NCBI GenBank assembly: GCA_950295325.1
Contig: OX485803.1
Coordinates: 47,137,554-47,201,553 of the forward strand
Source: Polytrichum commune
Taxonomy: Eukaryota > Streptophyta > Polytrichopsida > Polytrichales > Polytrichaceae
Length of the DNA stretch: 64,000 bases
Direction: 5' to 3'
The notes under the pieces are model-generated. The model had not been told where the DNA came from and did not search any database. It worked only from the letters and a program-made list of their open reading frames with translations. Below are positions 50,456 through 61,539 of the stretch, piece by piece. Made by a program: the position numbers and the translations under genes. Numbering within the stretch: the stretch's first letter is position 1; each line of letters begins with the position of its first letter.

Positions 50456-51535
50456 CTGAGGTCGGTAAGCACCACTGCGAATGCGCGCATAACGTCATGT
50501 GTCATAGTGCTAAGCAATGGACATATTCTCCATGGCCATAGGCATGGCCTTCTAGAAGAATTGAGCCCGCTCGTGCAAATACTCTGCCCAAATGTTTGGG
50601 TCATCCAAGTCCACAACATGAGCTAGCTTTCCTCGAATAAAAATCGGAAGTATAGACTCACATCCATACAACAATTGATACGGGCTGTAAGATGCCAAAA
50701 AGGTTTGCCTACTAAATCAATAGCCCATAGCAATCCAAGACAACATAAGGTCCCAATTCCAGTGGCTCCCCCGAAGTAATCCATACTTCCTCAAGCCACA
50801 CTTGGTTGTTTGAACAATCTATTCAGCCAAACCATCCGCCTCCGGATGATCCCGAGAGGTGGTGCGGTGATCTATGAGCGCCTTAGTGCACAACTCCTCA
50901 AAAACACCGAGGAACTTCCTCCTTTGGTCTGTCAATACCTCAGCCGGTGCTTCAAAACATACCAACACACGATCCAAAAAGGTAGCCGCCGCCAACTCTG
51001 CAAAATTTTGGGATAAAGCAACAAGCTCAATCCACTTGCTAAAATGCTCCACCATCACCAACACGTACTTTGCTCCACGTGGCGTGACGACCAACGGTCC
51101 CGCAAAGTCCAACGACCAACGGTAGCCTAATCTCATGATAGGTAAGGGTTGTAACTGAGGTGGCAAGGTGTTAAAGCTAGACCTGACCCGGTCACAAACT
51201 TCATACCTCCCGACATAAGCAGTCACTTGCTGATACATGCAAGTCCACCAATATTGGCCACGCAATATTGAATGTGTCTTGCGTATGCTAAAATGGCCAA
51301 GTTCCTTGTGCACTTGTCGCACCAAGGAAGCCCTTTGATCCGGCCTAGGGACAATATGCCTTGTCCCATCCGACCACAATCGAAATAACAAATTGTTCTC
51401 CCAACGGAACCTTGTTATTCGATGTCCAATCTTATCCCTTTCCATTGCCGAGGTAGACAAATGAAAGGTCCTCTGCTGAAACTTATGCAATACGAGAAGA
51501 TCCTCCCATATATCCGCAATAGCTTAAGGCCGATC
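50456..51535 (-). pseudogene. Ty3/gypsy integrase (zinc-binding and catalytic core)
   Basis: The longest open part (50,819-51,490) carries the H2C2 zinc-binding segment (HKELGHFSIRKTH, then YEVCDR with one ligand changed). The catalytic core follows with the three acidic residues in order: LDFAGPL, VLTDQRRKFLG and HPEADGLAE. After 50,819 the same frame continues through further stops (SYSPYQLLYGCES is readable) to the C-terminal domain. The enzyme inserts the element's cDNA into the genome. The D, D and E are present, but several in-frame stops inactivate this copy. Confidence 0.85.
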
Positions 51536-51650
51536 AGTCTCATCATCCGAGCCATGTATCAAAACCTCAATCGCCGCACCAGAAAATAAAGTGAGGTAAG
51601 CAACCGCATGCCAACTTGGAACCACCTCTCACCTCCCCTTAATCTCCATG

Positions 51651-52084
51651 TCACATGGCCCCGGTTAAGTCCTCATCCAAAGGACTTGGATTGCGTGAGA
51701 GTTCATCTACATCCATATTGGTCATCCTAGCACGGTACACCACCTCAAAGTTGTACTCCTGGAGCAATAAAACCCACCTGGCGAGCTTGTCAGTAAGTTT
51801 ATCCGACTTCATAAGCCACCATAAAGGCTGATGATCAGTCACCAAAGTAAAGCGTTGACCATAGAGATATGGCCGGAAATGGGCAATAGCCCATACCGCT
51901 GCCAACGCCTCCTCCTCATAGGATGAATAATTGGCCTTCGTACTGTTGTTGCTTCGTGAAGCATAAGCAACAACATAGTCCCGGCCAAAATCATCATTCT
52001 GAGTGAAAAATGCTCCTAAACCCAATGAACTCCAATATGTATGCAACTGGAAAGATTTGGAAACATCAGGACGTCAAAGCATTG
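51651..52084 (-). pseudogene. Ty3/gypsy RNase H domain
   Basis: The segment reads VAYASRSNNSTKANYSSYEE, then VTDHQPLWWL and DKLARWVLLLQEY, a typical RNase H region of the Ty3/gypsy group. It ends near VDELSRNPS, the usual RNase H boundary. It would degrade the RNA strand during reverse transcription. It is in frame with the reverse transcriptase, separated by single stop codons. Confidence 0.85.
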
Positions 52085-53063
52085 GAGCTGTACCCAGTTT
52101 CTGCTTCAATGTCTCAAATGCCTGTTGTTGCTCACGACCCCAAGTCCAAGGTTGGTCCTTGTTCGTGAGAATGATGAGCGGCTTGGCAATCAAGTTAAAG
52201 TTCTTGACGAATCGCCAGTAGTAATTCGCCAAGTCCAAGAAAGCACAAAGTCTCGGCACATCGACCGGTGTCGGAATCTTCTACAAGGCGTCCACCTTAG
52301 CTTGATGTACCCTAAGACCTCCTGGAACAATCATATGCCCTAGATATGCTAGCCGGTTATGGAAAAACTTGCACCTGTCGTGGTGTAAGCGCAATTCTCA
52401 CCACTGCAACCATTCAAAAATGGCTTGCAGATGCCTCACATGCTCCTGTGGTGTCATGCTGAAAATGATCACATCGTCTATGTAACACCGAGCAAAGGGC
52501 AAGCCAAAGAGGACCTGGTCCATCACCCTCTGAAACTCAACAGGTGCATTCTTCAAGCCAAATGGAAGAAACTTCCAATGGTAAAGTTGATCATTCCCAT
52601 CTTAATCAACTCCCCAAAATGCGGTTTTCACCCAATCTCCCACAAGTAATGGGAGTTGGTGATAGTCGGATCTCAAGTCCAAGGTGCTAAAGACTCGAGA
52701 AAATCCAATGGCATCAAACAATTCTTCCGCAATTGGCATGGGATACCGATCCGACTTGGTCTTCCGGTTAACTGGACGGTAATCCCCGCACATCCGCTTC
52801 TCTGTCCAATTGCCAAAGACATCCATCTTTGATGGCATAACCGTAGCACAAGCATACTCCCCGTTGGAAAATTTGATTAGCCTTGCTGCCGAAAGCTCTC
52901 GGCAACAAGCTTGGAGGCCAATCCTCTCATGAACACTGAGCCTATAAGGTCTCCGAAAAATAAGATGGTCGTCCTCCAGCTGAATGTGGATGGGTTTTCT
53001 TTTATAACCTTCAAGATTCTGAAGGCTAAAAGCAAAACACCTACGGTACGAGCAAATAAATGC
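52085..53063 (-). pseudogene. Ty3/gypsy reverse transcriptase, 3' part of the split pol
   Basis: The frame enters directly from the CACTA target site with the lead-in segment (FAFSLQNLEGY). It then shows RMCGDYRPVNRKTKSDRYPM and FSTLDLRSDYHQLPL with the first catalytic Asp. The catalytic YIDD is intact at 52,473-52,484. The connection region follows (DLANYYWRFVKNF, LGTAPML). At least three in-frame stops interrupt it, near 52,600, 52,405 and 52,280, without frame change. The upstream half of the same polyprotein continues beyond the CACTA insertion at 58,588. Confidence 0.88.
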
Positions 53064-53372
53064 TCGCACTACTACAAAACACGTCTTTTATTCCAACACC
53101 TACTTCACTACATGTCTTTTACTACTATAAACAGTGATTGGAGGAATTATAGAAATCCACATGGGCTCATTTGATGTCCGAATTAACTTTGCGGAGTCAT
53201 AGTAGTGAAGTGGGACAACAATTCAGTTGGGAACGCTCTTGTAAACGTGTTTGGGAACGTCCAGTAGAACGTGCATGACTGTGGTGAAGTGGTCCACATG
53301 GAGAGAATGTTAAGTCCAATTGTCATGTGTTTCAGGGTTTTAGACAGAATACTCACAAAAAAATGACCCGTT

Positions 53373-53592
53373 AGTGTGTATGAGTGTATGAGTGTGAGTG
53401 TGTGTGAGTGTGAAGGAGTATGTGAAAGTATGAATGAGAATGTGTTTGAGAGTGTGAATGACAATGTATGTGTGTGAGTATGAGAGTGTGAGAGTGTGAA
53501 TGAGAATATGTGACAATGTGTGTGTTAGTGTAAGAATGTGAGTAAGAATGTGTATGTGGGTAGGAGAAAAAATATAGTTGTAAGTGTGACAA
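53373..53592. repeat. Irregular GTGAGTGT-type microsatellite inside the CACTA element
   Basis: About 220 bases consist of GTGTGAGTGTGAATGAGAAT-like units of irregular length. The reverse strand shows an open frame of His/Ser/Thr repeats, which is only a by-product of the repeat. Confidence 0.8.
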
Positions 53593-55685
53593 TGGAAGTG
53601 TTGATAGACGCCGTGGGTCGTTCCTTTGTAATTAGCTAAGAAGACTCACGATGAAACATCATGTAAATTTATATTCGCTTGAGAACTACCGTGTCTCATT
53701 AATATGCTCGGTCTCGAATTAATGTTCTCTCTCTTCTCCTTGTGATATGAATATAATTATTGGAGTGAACACATTCTCATTATCATATATTCTCACTCTC
53801 AATGTAAGGCATCATTGATAATAAAAAAAATTAGATTAGAGAAGGTTTCAAGAGGTATAACAATATCGTTGATAACAATATAATTTTCAATAGGTTATAT
53901 AAGTCTTCAAGGAGTTAAGTTCGTAGTTCATAAACGTCAATCACATACTTTATAATATTGCTCCATAACTTATAATAATAAGAAATATATTGTGTTATTG
54001 AATCTTCATTTTTAAGCTCAAGTGTTACTACTTATAGTATTGTAACTTTGATATGTGTAACATATAGTGGTTATAACCTTATATCCAAAATACCATTGAT
54101 TGTTTTGCAATGTCACGTTTTTACTTCAAAGTGTTTCTTGATGACGAGAGTAATTATAACTCTCTTGAGTTTTGCTCAAGAGAGAGAACTCTTCTCTTTG
54201 ATAGTTAATCTTTCACTTGTAATGACATCTAACAACTCACAAGAATCTTAAAGGTAAGAAGTTTCAATAACAATTGTTGTGAGTAGTTAATCAATCAATT
54301 TTTGTTAGTATCAATAAAATCTTTGTTACTATCCTTACAATTTACTTAAAGAATTGAATATGAGTAAGTTCAACTATCATCCATAAGTCACATAATATAT
54401 ATAGGTAGTTTATATTGAGAAGTTTCTCTCAATTAATTGTATCTCTTTCTTAGTAATATTTAAGAAGTTTTACTCTCAATTTAATTGAAATATGCATGCA
54501 AGTCTTATCAACTCAATTTTAATCACTCTATCACTTTATATTTGGATAATTCCCTTTTGAAGAGTTCAATGATAACTTCCACTTTTAAGAGACAATCTTG
54601 TTTTCTTCATTCACGTTGTATGAATTGATGTTTGCTTCATCATAACAATATCTCTCAAAGTTCCATTGATTCTCTGAATATCCTTGAGCGCTTTGTTCTC
54701 ACCCTCACACACTAATCTTTTGAGTTCTTGCTCAAAAGAGTCTACTCTTCTCTCGGTTGCTTAATCACTTAAGTTCCAAGTACCGATTAACAACTTGTAA
54801 GTCCAATTGAGAGAGAGAGATAGATCACACATATTTGTGGAAAAGATAGTATATTGCAAAAGTACTCCGAAAGGAGAGATACAAAAGGAACTCAAGTGTT
54901 TTTTACACTCAAATTTAAGATAGCTTCGTCGTATTGAAAATGAGGTGTAGTCTCCTAAAAGTGTTCCCTTTATATAGTCTTTTCTTCCTAACCTAAAATC
55001 TATATTTAAAATGGTTGTTAACTCCACTTTCCTAGATAACTACATGTCTCCGACATAGGTAGATGATATCTATTATAAACGGTTATAACCGTTTTACCAC
55101 TCTAATATTCGTCTTTCTAAGATTCCACTATATCTTTGTCGTGGCTACATTCCAAATCTTTTTTGAGAATCCATCAAATCTTCATATTGATTGATTTAAA
55201 TTCCAATGATCATACTGGTAGAATGTACCATATTCTTATATACTCCTTAATACTTATATACTCATCGTAATTGCTTAAATTTTTTTTTTTCATAATTGTC
55301 CTTGAACAAAATCTCGTATACTCATACTAATGGAATGTAATCCTAGTCCTATATACTTTCTAATATCCCTATATACTCCTATATATTCCTCATATAAGAC
55401 CTTTCATACTTACATAGTGATCTTCTATCTTTAAGTTCTAAGTTTCCTTCACTAGGCCGCTGGGAACCCATTGCCGTGGGTAAGGGGCCCTATAACCGCA
55501 CGACTTCCTTGTATATCCGTGGAAAGGGGGCCTAAAACCGTGGCCGAGGGCTCTCCGAGTTCCTCTTGTCTTCGGTGCTCATTCTTCGTTTCGGTGGTGA
55601 TTCTTTTCTCCTCTTGGTGATGTATGTTGTCGTTGGCTTCTCCATTGTGTCTCTTTTCTCTCTTATAATGTTGTTACTCAACAAG

Positions 55686-56560
55686 TGTAAATGTGGATAT
55701 GAGAGACAAGCCAAAAGTGAGGAACTTAGAGTGTGGAACCCAATATTTGCAATATTAGGATTTACCATAAATGTGTGAGGAAATAAATGAGAATGTGTGT
55801 ATGACTATGAGAGTGCTAGTGTGGATATAAGAGATAAATCAAAAGCGAGGAACTTGGAGTATGCAACCCCATGTCTTCACCAAATCCAATGACAAAGGTG
55901 TGTGAATGGAAATGTGTGTGTGTGTGTGTGTGAATATATGTGTGAGTGTAATATAAGAATGTTAGTGTGAATATGAGAAATAATCCAAAGGTTAGGGTTT
56001 GGAATGTGTATCCTAATGTTTTCACCAAATGCATTGACAAAGGTATGTGTATATTTGTATGAATGAAAATATGTGTGTGTATGTGTGTGAATATATATGT
56101 GAGTGTAATGATAAGATTGTTAGTATGGATATGAGAAATAATTCAAAGGTTAGAGTTTGGAATGTATAACCTAATGTCTTCACCAAATGCATTGACAAAG
56201 GTATGTGTATATTTGTATGAATGAAAATGTATGTGTGTATGTGAATATATATATGAGTGTAATGATAAGATTGTTAGTGTAGATATGAGAAATAATCCAA
56301 ATATTAGGGTTTGGAATGTATAACCTAATGTCTTCACCAAATGCATTGACAAAGGTATGTGTATATTTGTATGAATGAAAATATGTGTGTGTGTGTGTGT
56401 GAATATATATGTGAATGTAATGATAAGATTGTTAGTGTGGATATGAAAAATTATCCAAATGTTAGGGTTTGGAATGTATAATCTAATGTCTTCACCAAAT
56501 GCATTGACAAAGGTATGTGTATATTTGTATGAATGAAAATGTGTGTGTGTGTGTGAAAGA
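55686..56560. repeat. Tandem array of ~156-bp units inside the CACTA element
   Basis: The anchor AATGACAAAGG or ATTGACAAAGG recurs at 55,878, 56,033, 56,191, 56,345 and 56,503, spacings 155, 158, 154 and 158. Each unit combines a GTGTGTGT stretch with GTTAGGGTTTGGAATGTATA and TCTTCACCAAATGCATTGAC. A more diverged first unit begins near 55,686. Confidence 0.85.
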
Positions 56561-57479
56561 GGGGACCTAAACCAAAGCGTATACGTCTGAGTGAAGACGA
56601 GAAATTAACTTTGGAAGCCGATGCAATGCTGCAGAAAGGTTACGTTCTCACGAAGGGGGGTTGCATTATTCTGAGTGTTTATGCTAAGTTATATTTTTAT
56701 GTAAACATAATTCCACATGGTGAAGTATCACTGTAGCTAGTATGCAATAATGGCCATTGTCGTATTTTTTACTACCCGTAGTCACTGACGCTTACTACAT
56801 ATAGTTATTGGCCTGTAACATAGTTGTCCTATATTACTAGAAGCAGTAATGTGATATCCATAAAGCCGTGGAGTGTTTAGACATTAGAAATGGATTTCAA
56901 GATATATACATTTATGTAAGAAGTGGTGCATACTAAGAACCAGCTGTAGGAAATTCTAAAACTAGGAAATTCTAAAACTTTCGGCTATGTTCGGTAGAAC
57001 TAACATTAATGTCCTTCTCTACATTAGTTTACAATGCATTAATCAATGTAAGGCTAAAATGGTTGAATAAACATTGCAGAGAAATTGAGGTCTAGCCCAT
57101 CAAAAAATGGCTCGAAGAAAATGGAGAAAAAAAGAGACAAAAAATTGATGGATAAGCGTCGGGGTGATAAACCTCCCATTGCCACGAAGGGGAGGTTACA
57201 ATTGGCCAAGCAAAGGGCCATTTCATTCTTTGGGCAGGTGACTGGGTAAGGTTGTGTGCGGATACGTGAGTGTGGAGTGGATTTGTAGACCTATGTTGAT
57301 TTTTAGATATTGACCCCTTTGGAATTTAGTACTTACCATTGTTAGTAGCGATTTGTGAAACATTCATGACATACTATTGTATAAATATGATTTGGTTTTT
57401 TAACATCATTACCATGTTTGTGTGATTGCATTTTGTAGGTAACTGTATTTTGTATGATAAGTGGAAATATATGGTGCAT

Positions 57480-58110
57480 GCCACAAGCATATGACCTTAT
57501 TGAGTCATCCTCATGTTACTAGTTGCAGTAAACGCAATCATTTGTATCATAAACATGACACTTAGTAAAGTGAACATGAAATTAACTACTAATAATAAAC
57601 CCTAAAGATATATGAAGACCATATGACCTCACAACGTAGGGAAAACACCAAAGTTTGTTGTCAACATTACTTTACATAGTAAAGTAGATATCACTTCATC
57701 AAGTAAGAAATATATGTCATTTCCATATTTATTCACTCCTACCAGTCACAGACGCTTACTACGCAAAGTTATTGTCTAGTATGACCAGTGGCAATATAAT
57801 GTGTATGCCAGGAACATATCACTATGTCAAGTGAACCCCATGTTATTCGATACAGTAAACGCAATCATTTGCATTAAAAACATATGACTTGGCAAAGTCA
57901 TATACACTTCACTACTAGTAATACATAACAAAGACATACGACAACCACATGACCTCACAACGTAGGCTAGAAATCACTGGTTGATGTAAACATTACTCCA
58001 CTCAGTGAAGTAAATATCACGACATGTAGTAAAAAAAATATGCATTTGTTGTATTTATTTACTATTAGCAGTCAGAGACACTTACTACGCAACGTTATTG
58101 ACTTTTCGCT
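57480..58110. repeat. Direct repeats with ~327-bp period near the CACTA right end
   Basis: CAGTAAACGCAATCATTT occurs at about 57,526 and 57,853. CTTACTACGCAA with GTTATTG follows at about 57,754 and 58,081. Both pairs are 327 bp apart. The CATGACCTCACAACGTAGG-like segment is also repeated. A more diverged relative lies near 56,740-56,830. Subterminal repeats of this kind are typical of CACTA elements, although these are unusually long. Confidence 0.75.
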
Positions 58111-58587
58111 TTGTTATCCGCGATTACGGGAAACAGTAATGTGTGAAAATTAATTCAACTAATCATCGTCACGATGAAACTTATTTGTTTCAATCACGTT
58201 GTTAACATTGACTAGTAATTTGGAATGTATATATATGCATTTTACATGTTATGACTCTGTGTAGTGAAGTGCAAACACCATACATAACTGGTGCCAGTGT
58301 CATGAGTCCACTAGGCCTAGTTATATGAACGTGTGTCTTATCTTACTTATATTGACGAGGTGTAGTGAAGTAGGACACAACTTTAAAAAGTAAAGCACTG
58401 GAGCACCCCAAACTTCACTGCCATTGGGAACGTGTCCATTGGGAACGTCCTGTCCGACATGACTATGACCACACTTTACTTCTTGTCTGAAGCGACTGGT
58501 CGTTTTCCACGTCAGTAAAGTCTGGGTTTTTTCACTTGTAGAAGTTGAAAAACCCAGTTGTAAAAGACGTGTTCTGTTGTAGTGTCG

Positions 58588-58815
58588 TATTTTCTGTGCC
58601 TCAGCACCAGTGAGATGAGGGCCTAATTCCAATGGCCAATCATCAAATTATGTGGTCTCCCTCTCCACCAAAGGGGAACCACCTAGTGTTGGCACGGGCT
58701 TTAACTGCTACTCATAGGAGGGGGCATTAACCATGCCCCCAATCTCGATACCAACAGTAGAGTCCGGCCTCCCTTCATCACCACCAATATGTGATGATGA
58801 AACCACCACCGGAGA
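58588..58815 (-). pseudogene. Linker between methyltransferase and reverse transcriptase, 5' side of the insertion
   Basis: Minus-strand reading in the pol frame gives ELGPHLTGAEAQKIR, ending exactly at the CACTA target site. Before it lie about 60 residues of low-similarity linker with three stops. This is the segment that in Ty3/gypsy polyproteins leads into the reverse transcriptase. The reading frame here is identical to that at 58,816-59,196. Confidence 0.75.
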
Positions 58816-60298
58816 TTAAAAAAAAAAATTCAAAGCAGTATAAATCCATTGAGCTCGAAGCTCCTCCATCACTTGCTGCTTGAATCGAGAGATTCGTTCG
58901 ACTTCTCCAACCATGGCCTCAATTCCCCCCTCCATGAATGTGGACCGTTGTGCCCCCTTACCAGAGTCCTCTGCCCCCAAAGGCAACAACTGGTTATCAT
59001 GATGCCGTTGCAATGCAAGGCATAAACCAGTAGTCCACACCATGGTGTTAAGATCCATGGTTTGGCCCAACACGAACCGCCGTTGGCCCTCAGAAAGGTC
59101 AGGAGCTGCTGTGGTTCCGGTCCGGAATCCCATAGCATGCTCCCGTTCATCGGCAATGGGTTCGCAATGGGTTTTTGTGTGAGCATCCCACACCATATCA
59201 GGTCCCTAATCGCGGAATGCGAATGACTATGGAAAAGTCATAAAGGTGGGAAAGGCCCTCCGTGGTGCCCCCACTTTGTTGACCAATGCCAACGGGGGAA
59301 ATCATCTCGAACAACCGGCAAAGAGGTCCAGTTTGGATCCAAGATGTCATCCACCTTCTGATCCGAAGGTGGAGGCACTACAAAAAATGTTGTAGCCAGT
59401 GTGAATTGCAGTGCAAGGTTGGTCCAAGGCCACCGAGAGCGGTGAGAATACGAACCAAGTCCCGTGACATCCACAAAAATGGGATCTCCAAAGTGTTGAG
59501 AAACATAATGTTGGCCTTCCAACACCTTGTCCCGAGAGTCTCCCAATAGAGGTACATTCTCAAATATGTACCATGGAGTGAAAAGTTGGTTGGTAAACCA
59601 CCACTGCATAAGCCGGATGAGGTCCCAGAAAAGGCTAGACGTGGGATCCTCTAAACCTCGGCATGCTCCAACACGTGAGTGGCCTTGGCATGGCCATCCC
59701 GCAATCACCAAATCAACGAGGCCCAACCTTCGCAAATCTTCCTCGCTGATAAGTGTAACATCACGAGGAAGACGTCCAAAGCACCCACGGATGGCAGTCA
59801 TATGAAAATATTGTGGGTACAACACCATCAACTAGTGTAAATGGTGATGCGTCACATGGGTGGAGATAGGACAGTTGTCGACATAGATTTACTATCGAAC
59901 GGTGAGGCCAACTTCCAACATGGCTGCCAATCCCGTCCCGATGCCCCCAAACAATTCCACCAAAGTAATCCCCACATCTGGCGGCCGCCACAAAATGGGA
60001 TGTGCCAATGCCGATGGGGCATCCGGTATGACCGGTGTCCTAGGAGTGAGAGAGAGGACAATGTCCTCACACCTCCGGAATAGCTCGGCGGAATCGCGCC
60101 AAGGAGGAAGGGGATCCTTGGGATGGCGCACCAATGCACCCTTAGGTGTCATATCCCGTTGATCATCTGTACTCCCTATGAATGTCAATGACTCTTCCAA
60201 CAATGCGGAACCATAAGGCAATGTGTCCACAATAGCATCACATCCAAAAACCATGGATTATGGTGCTATGGTCGCGGCCGCCGCGAATGCCACGGGAA
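58816..60298 (-). pseudogene. Cytosine-C5 DNA methyltransferase domain (DNMT3-like) inside retrotransposon pol
   Basis: Motifs appear in the canonical order. Motif I is LVELFGGIGTGLA (about 59,928-59,966), the SAM-binding loop. Motif II is IYVDNC. The catalytic GWPCQGHS has its cysteine codon at 59,688-59,690. ENV is in IFENVP (Glu at 59,559-59,561). Motif VIII is YSHRSRWPW (about 59,425-59,450). A C-terminal block GQRRFVLGQTMDLNTMVW (near 59,050-59,100) recalls motif X of DNMT3. The GxGTGL loop and the HRxR-W spacing resemble DNMT3 more than DNMT1 or CMT. About 110 residues precede motif I. Damage: two stops after motif I, one more before motif III, and a frameshift near 59,200-59,240. It would transfer methyl groups from SAM to cytosine in DNA. 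Being in the pol frame argues against a separate host gene. Confidence 0.88.
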
Positions 60299-60475
60299 TA
60301 AGTTCCATGCGGCCGTCCCCAGCCGACCAACTAAAATGTCGTAATTGGTCAAATTTGTCACCTCACACCTGAGAATAAGAGGTGCAGGTGGACCTCCAGG
60401 CTTCACTCGGAAGCTAAGTTGTAATGGCTCCTGAGTATAACCCGTGGCCCGATGTCGTAATGTAAATACGTACAC
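60299..60475 (-). pseudogene. C-terminal remnant of the retrotransposon protease
   Basis: The frame reads LILRCEVTNLTNYDILVGR, which fits the last strand of a Ty3/gypsy aspartic protease. The DTG-type active-site part is missing because the element is cut near 60,475. A deletion with frame change follows directly (near 60,325), after which the frame MELIPVAFAAAATIAP leads into the methyltransferase. The family is inferred from position and this short segment. Confidence 0.5.
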
Positions 60476-61290
60476 TATATAGATGTGTACTTATTTAGTA
60501 TTGCATTGTGATTCTTTGATTTGGAGGAAAATAAAAGGAAATATAATTAGATTACCTTTTTATTTATTATTAGTTTATTTTTAGTTACTCTTAGCTTATT
60601 TTTTTAGTCTTATTTTTTGTTTTATTCTTAGTTTACTTTTGGACCAATAAAATATTAGAAGCCCATGTGATGAGGATAAAAAGGGGACTTTGTCTCTCTC
60701 ATTATGATTATATTTTTGTGTAGTTGTAGGGAAGAGGTTGTTGAGGAGAAGAGGTTTTGGGTTGAAACTGATGGTGTGTGAATTTATAGAAAAAAATTTG
60801 AAATAAAATATGAAGGAGTTGTGTTTCATAGTATTGTTTCTCTAGAGTGATCTCACTTGCTTGATTTGAAGTTAGCAAAAAAATTGTGCTAGTTTGAGTG
60901 GAGGGAGTTTTGTTGGCCTTTATAAAGAAGGGCTAAGACTTCGACCGACCATAGAAGACAGACATGTCTTTTGTTTGCAACGAAACTTTGAGAAAGTATA
61001 GTACTTCTTGTTAGCTTTCTATAAAGATCTCATTCGCTCAATTTGGCATTCATATGAAGATTTGAAGATTTAAAGACTTCTCAAGATTCAAGTGTGTTGT
61101 GGCTTGTGGTTCGTTGTCATTTATGTGATTCCTAGCTGGATTTGGAGGCTAGTTGTATTTGATTTTTTGCATCGTAAATTTGTTGCGGGTTTTGTGGGAA
61201 TTCATAAAAACACTGTTTCATGTTTGTGACAACAAAGTGGGATTGATGACCCACAAGGTTGTTTTCTGTTGTTCCCATTGGTTAAGCATG
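60476..61290 (+). other. Possible 5' LTR and leader of a second Ty3/gypsy element
   Basis: The stretch is AT-rich and contains a GGATAAAAAGGGG box (about 60,676) like an LTR core promoter. At its end GGTTACCGGGGG (about 61,297-61,308) weakly resembles a tRNA-Asp primer-binding site. It abuts the broken protease of the minus-strand element. No matching second LTR was found, so this stays tentative. Confidence 0.25.
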
Positions 61291-61539
61291 ATTGTTGGTT
61301 ACCGGGGGTTTGAAAGTTTAGGAGCCAATCTTTCGGACGTCAGCTCGTGTTTTGACGTCCCGTTTTACCCGTCCGAGGCCTGTGATTTCTTATCACCCTA
61401 CCCTACCCTTACCCTTAATCCATTTAGAGCCGCAATAGAATAGGCCGACGGGAAAGAGTTTGAAGATTTGAAGAAACTGAAGACCGAGACTCTTAAAGAC
61501 CAAAAGATTCGACGGTTCGACAAACAAATCTAGTTGCAG

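Larger units (their letters stand above)
53067..58584. mobile_element. Non-autonomous CACTA (En/Spm-type) transposon, 5,518 bp, TCG target duplication
   Basis: The terminal repeats are CACTACTACAAAACACGTCT plus TTTA on the left (53,067-53,090) and CACTACAACAGAACACGTCT plus TTTA in reverse on the right (58,561-58,584), 22 of 24 identical. The 3-bp duplication TCG flanks both ends (53,064-53,066 and 58,585-58,587). A GTTGGGAACG-like motif occurs near both ends (53,228-53,262 and 58,434-58,450). No TNP2-type transposase was recognised. A short frame near 56,556-56,650 and a lysine-rich one near 57,105-57,240 could be exon traces of an element-specific gene. Internally it contains TG-rich microsatellites, a ~156-bp tandem array and ~327-bp direct repeats. 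It must be younger than the retrotransposon it interrupts. Confidence 0.9.
49740..60475 (-). mobile_element. Ty3/gypsy retrotransposon encoding a C5 DNA methyltransferase and a PHD finger, split by a CACTA element
   Basis: On the minus strand the order is protease end, cytosine-C5 methyltransferase, reverse transcriptase, RNase H, integrase, PHD-type zinc finger, polypurine tract and LTR start. A CACTA transposon occupies 53,067-58,584. Without it and one copy of its TCG duplication, the codon frame ending in CGA at 58,585 continues at 53,063, so both halves are one pol gene. The reverse-transcriptase side starts inside the segment that normally precedes the polymerase core. No gag and no 5' LTR are visible; the element is cut near 60,475 where a second retrotransposon begins. 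In-frame stops and at least two frameshifts make it inactive. The integrase order places it in Ty3/gypsy. Confidence 0.85.

Noticed and set aside
53183-53592. Ser/His/Thr-rich minus-strand frames
   Set aside because: They translate the TG-rich microsatellite of the CACTA element.
58816-60298. Methyltransferase as an independent host gene with introns
   Set aside because: No splice structure fits; the interruptions are in-frame stops and a frameshift, and the frame runs on into retrotransposon linker and reverse transcriptase.
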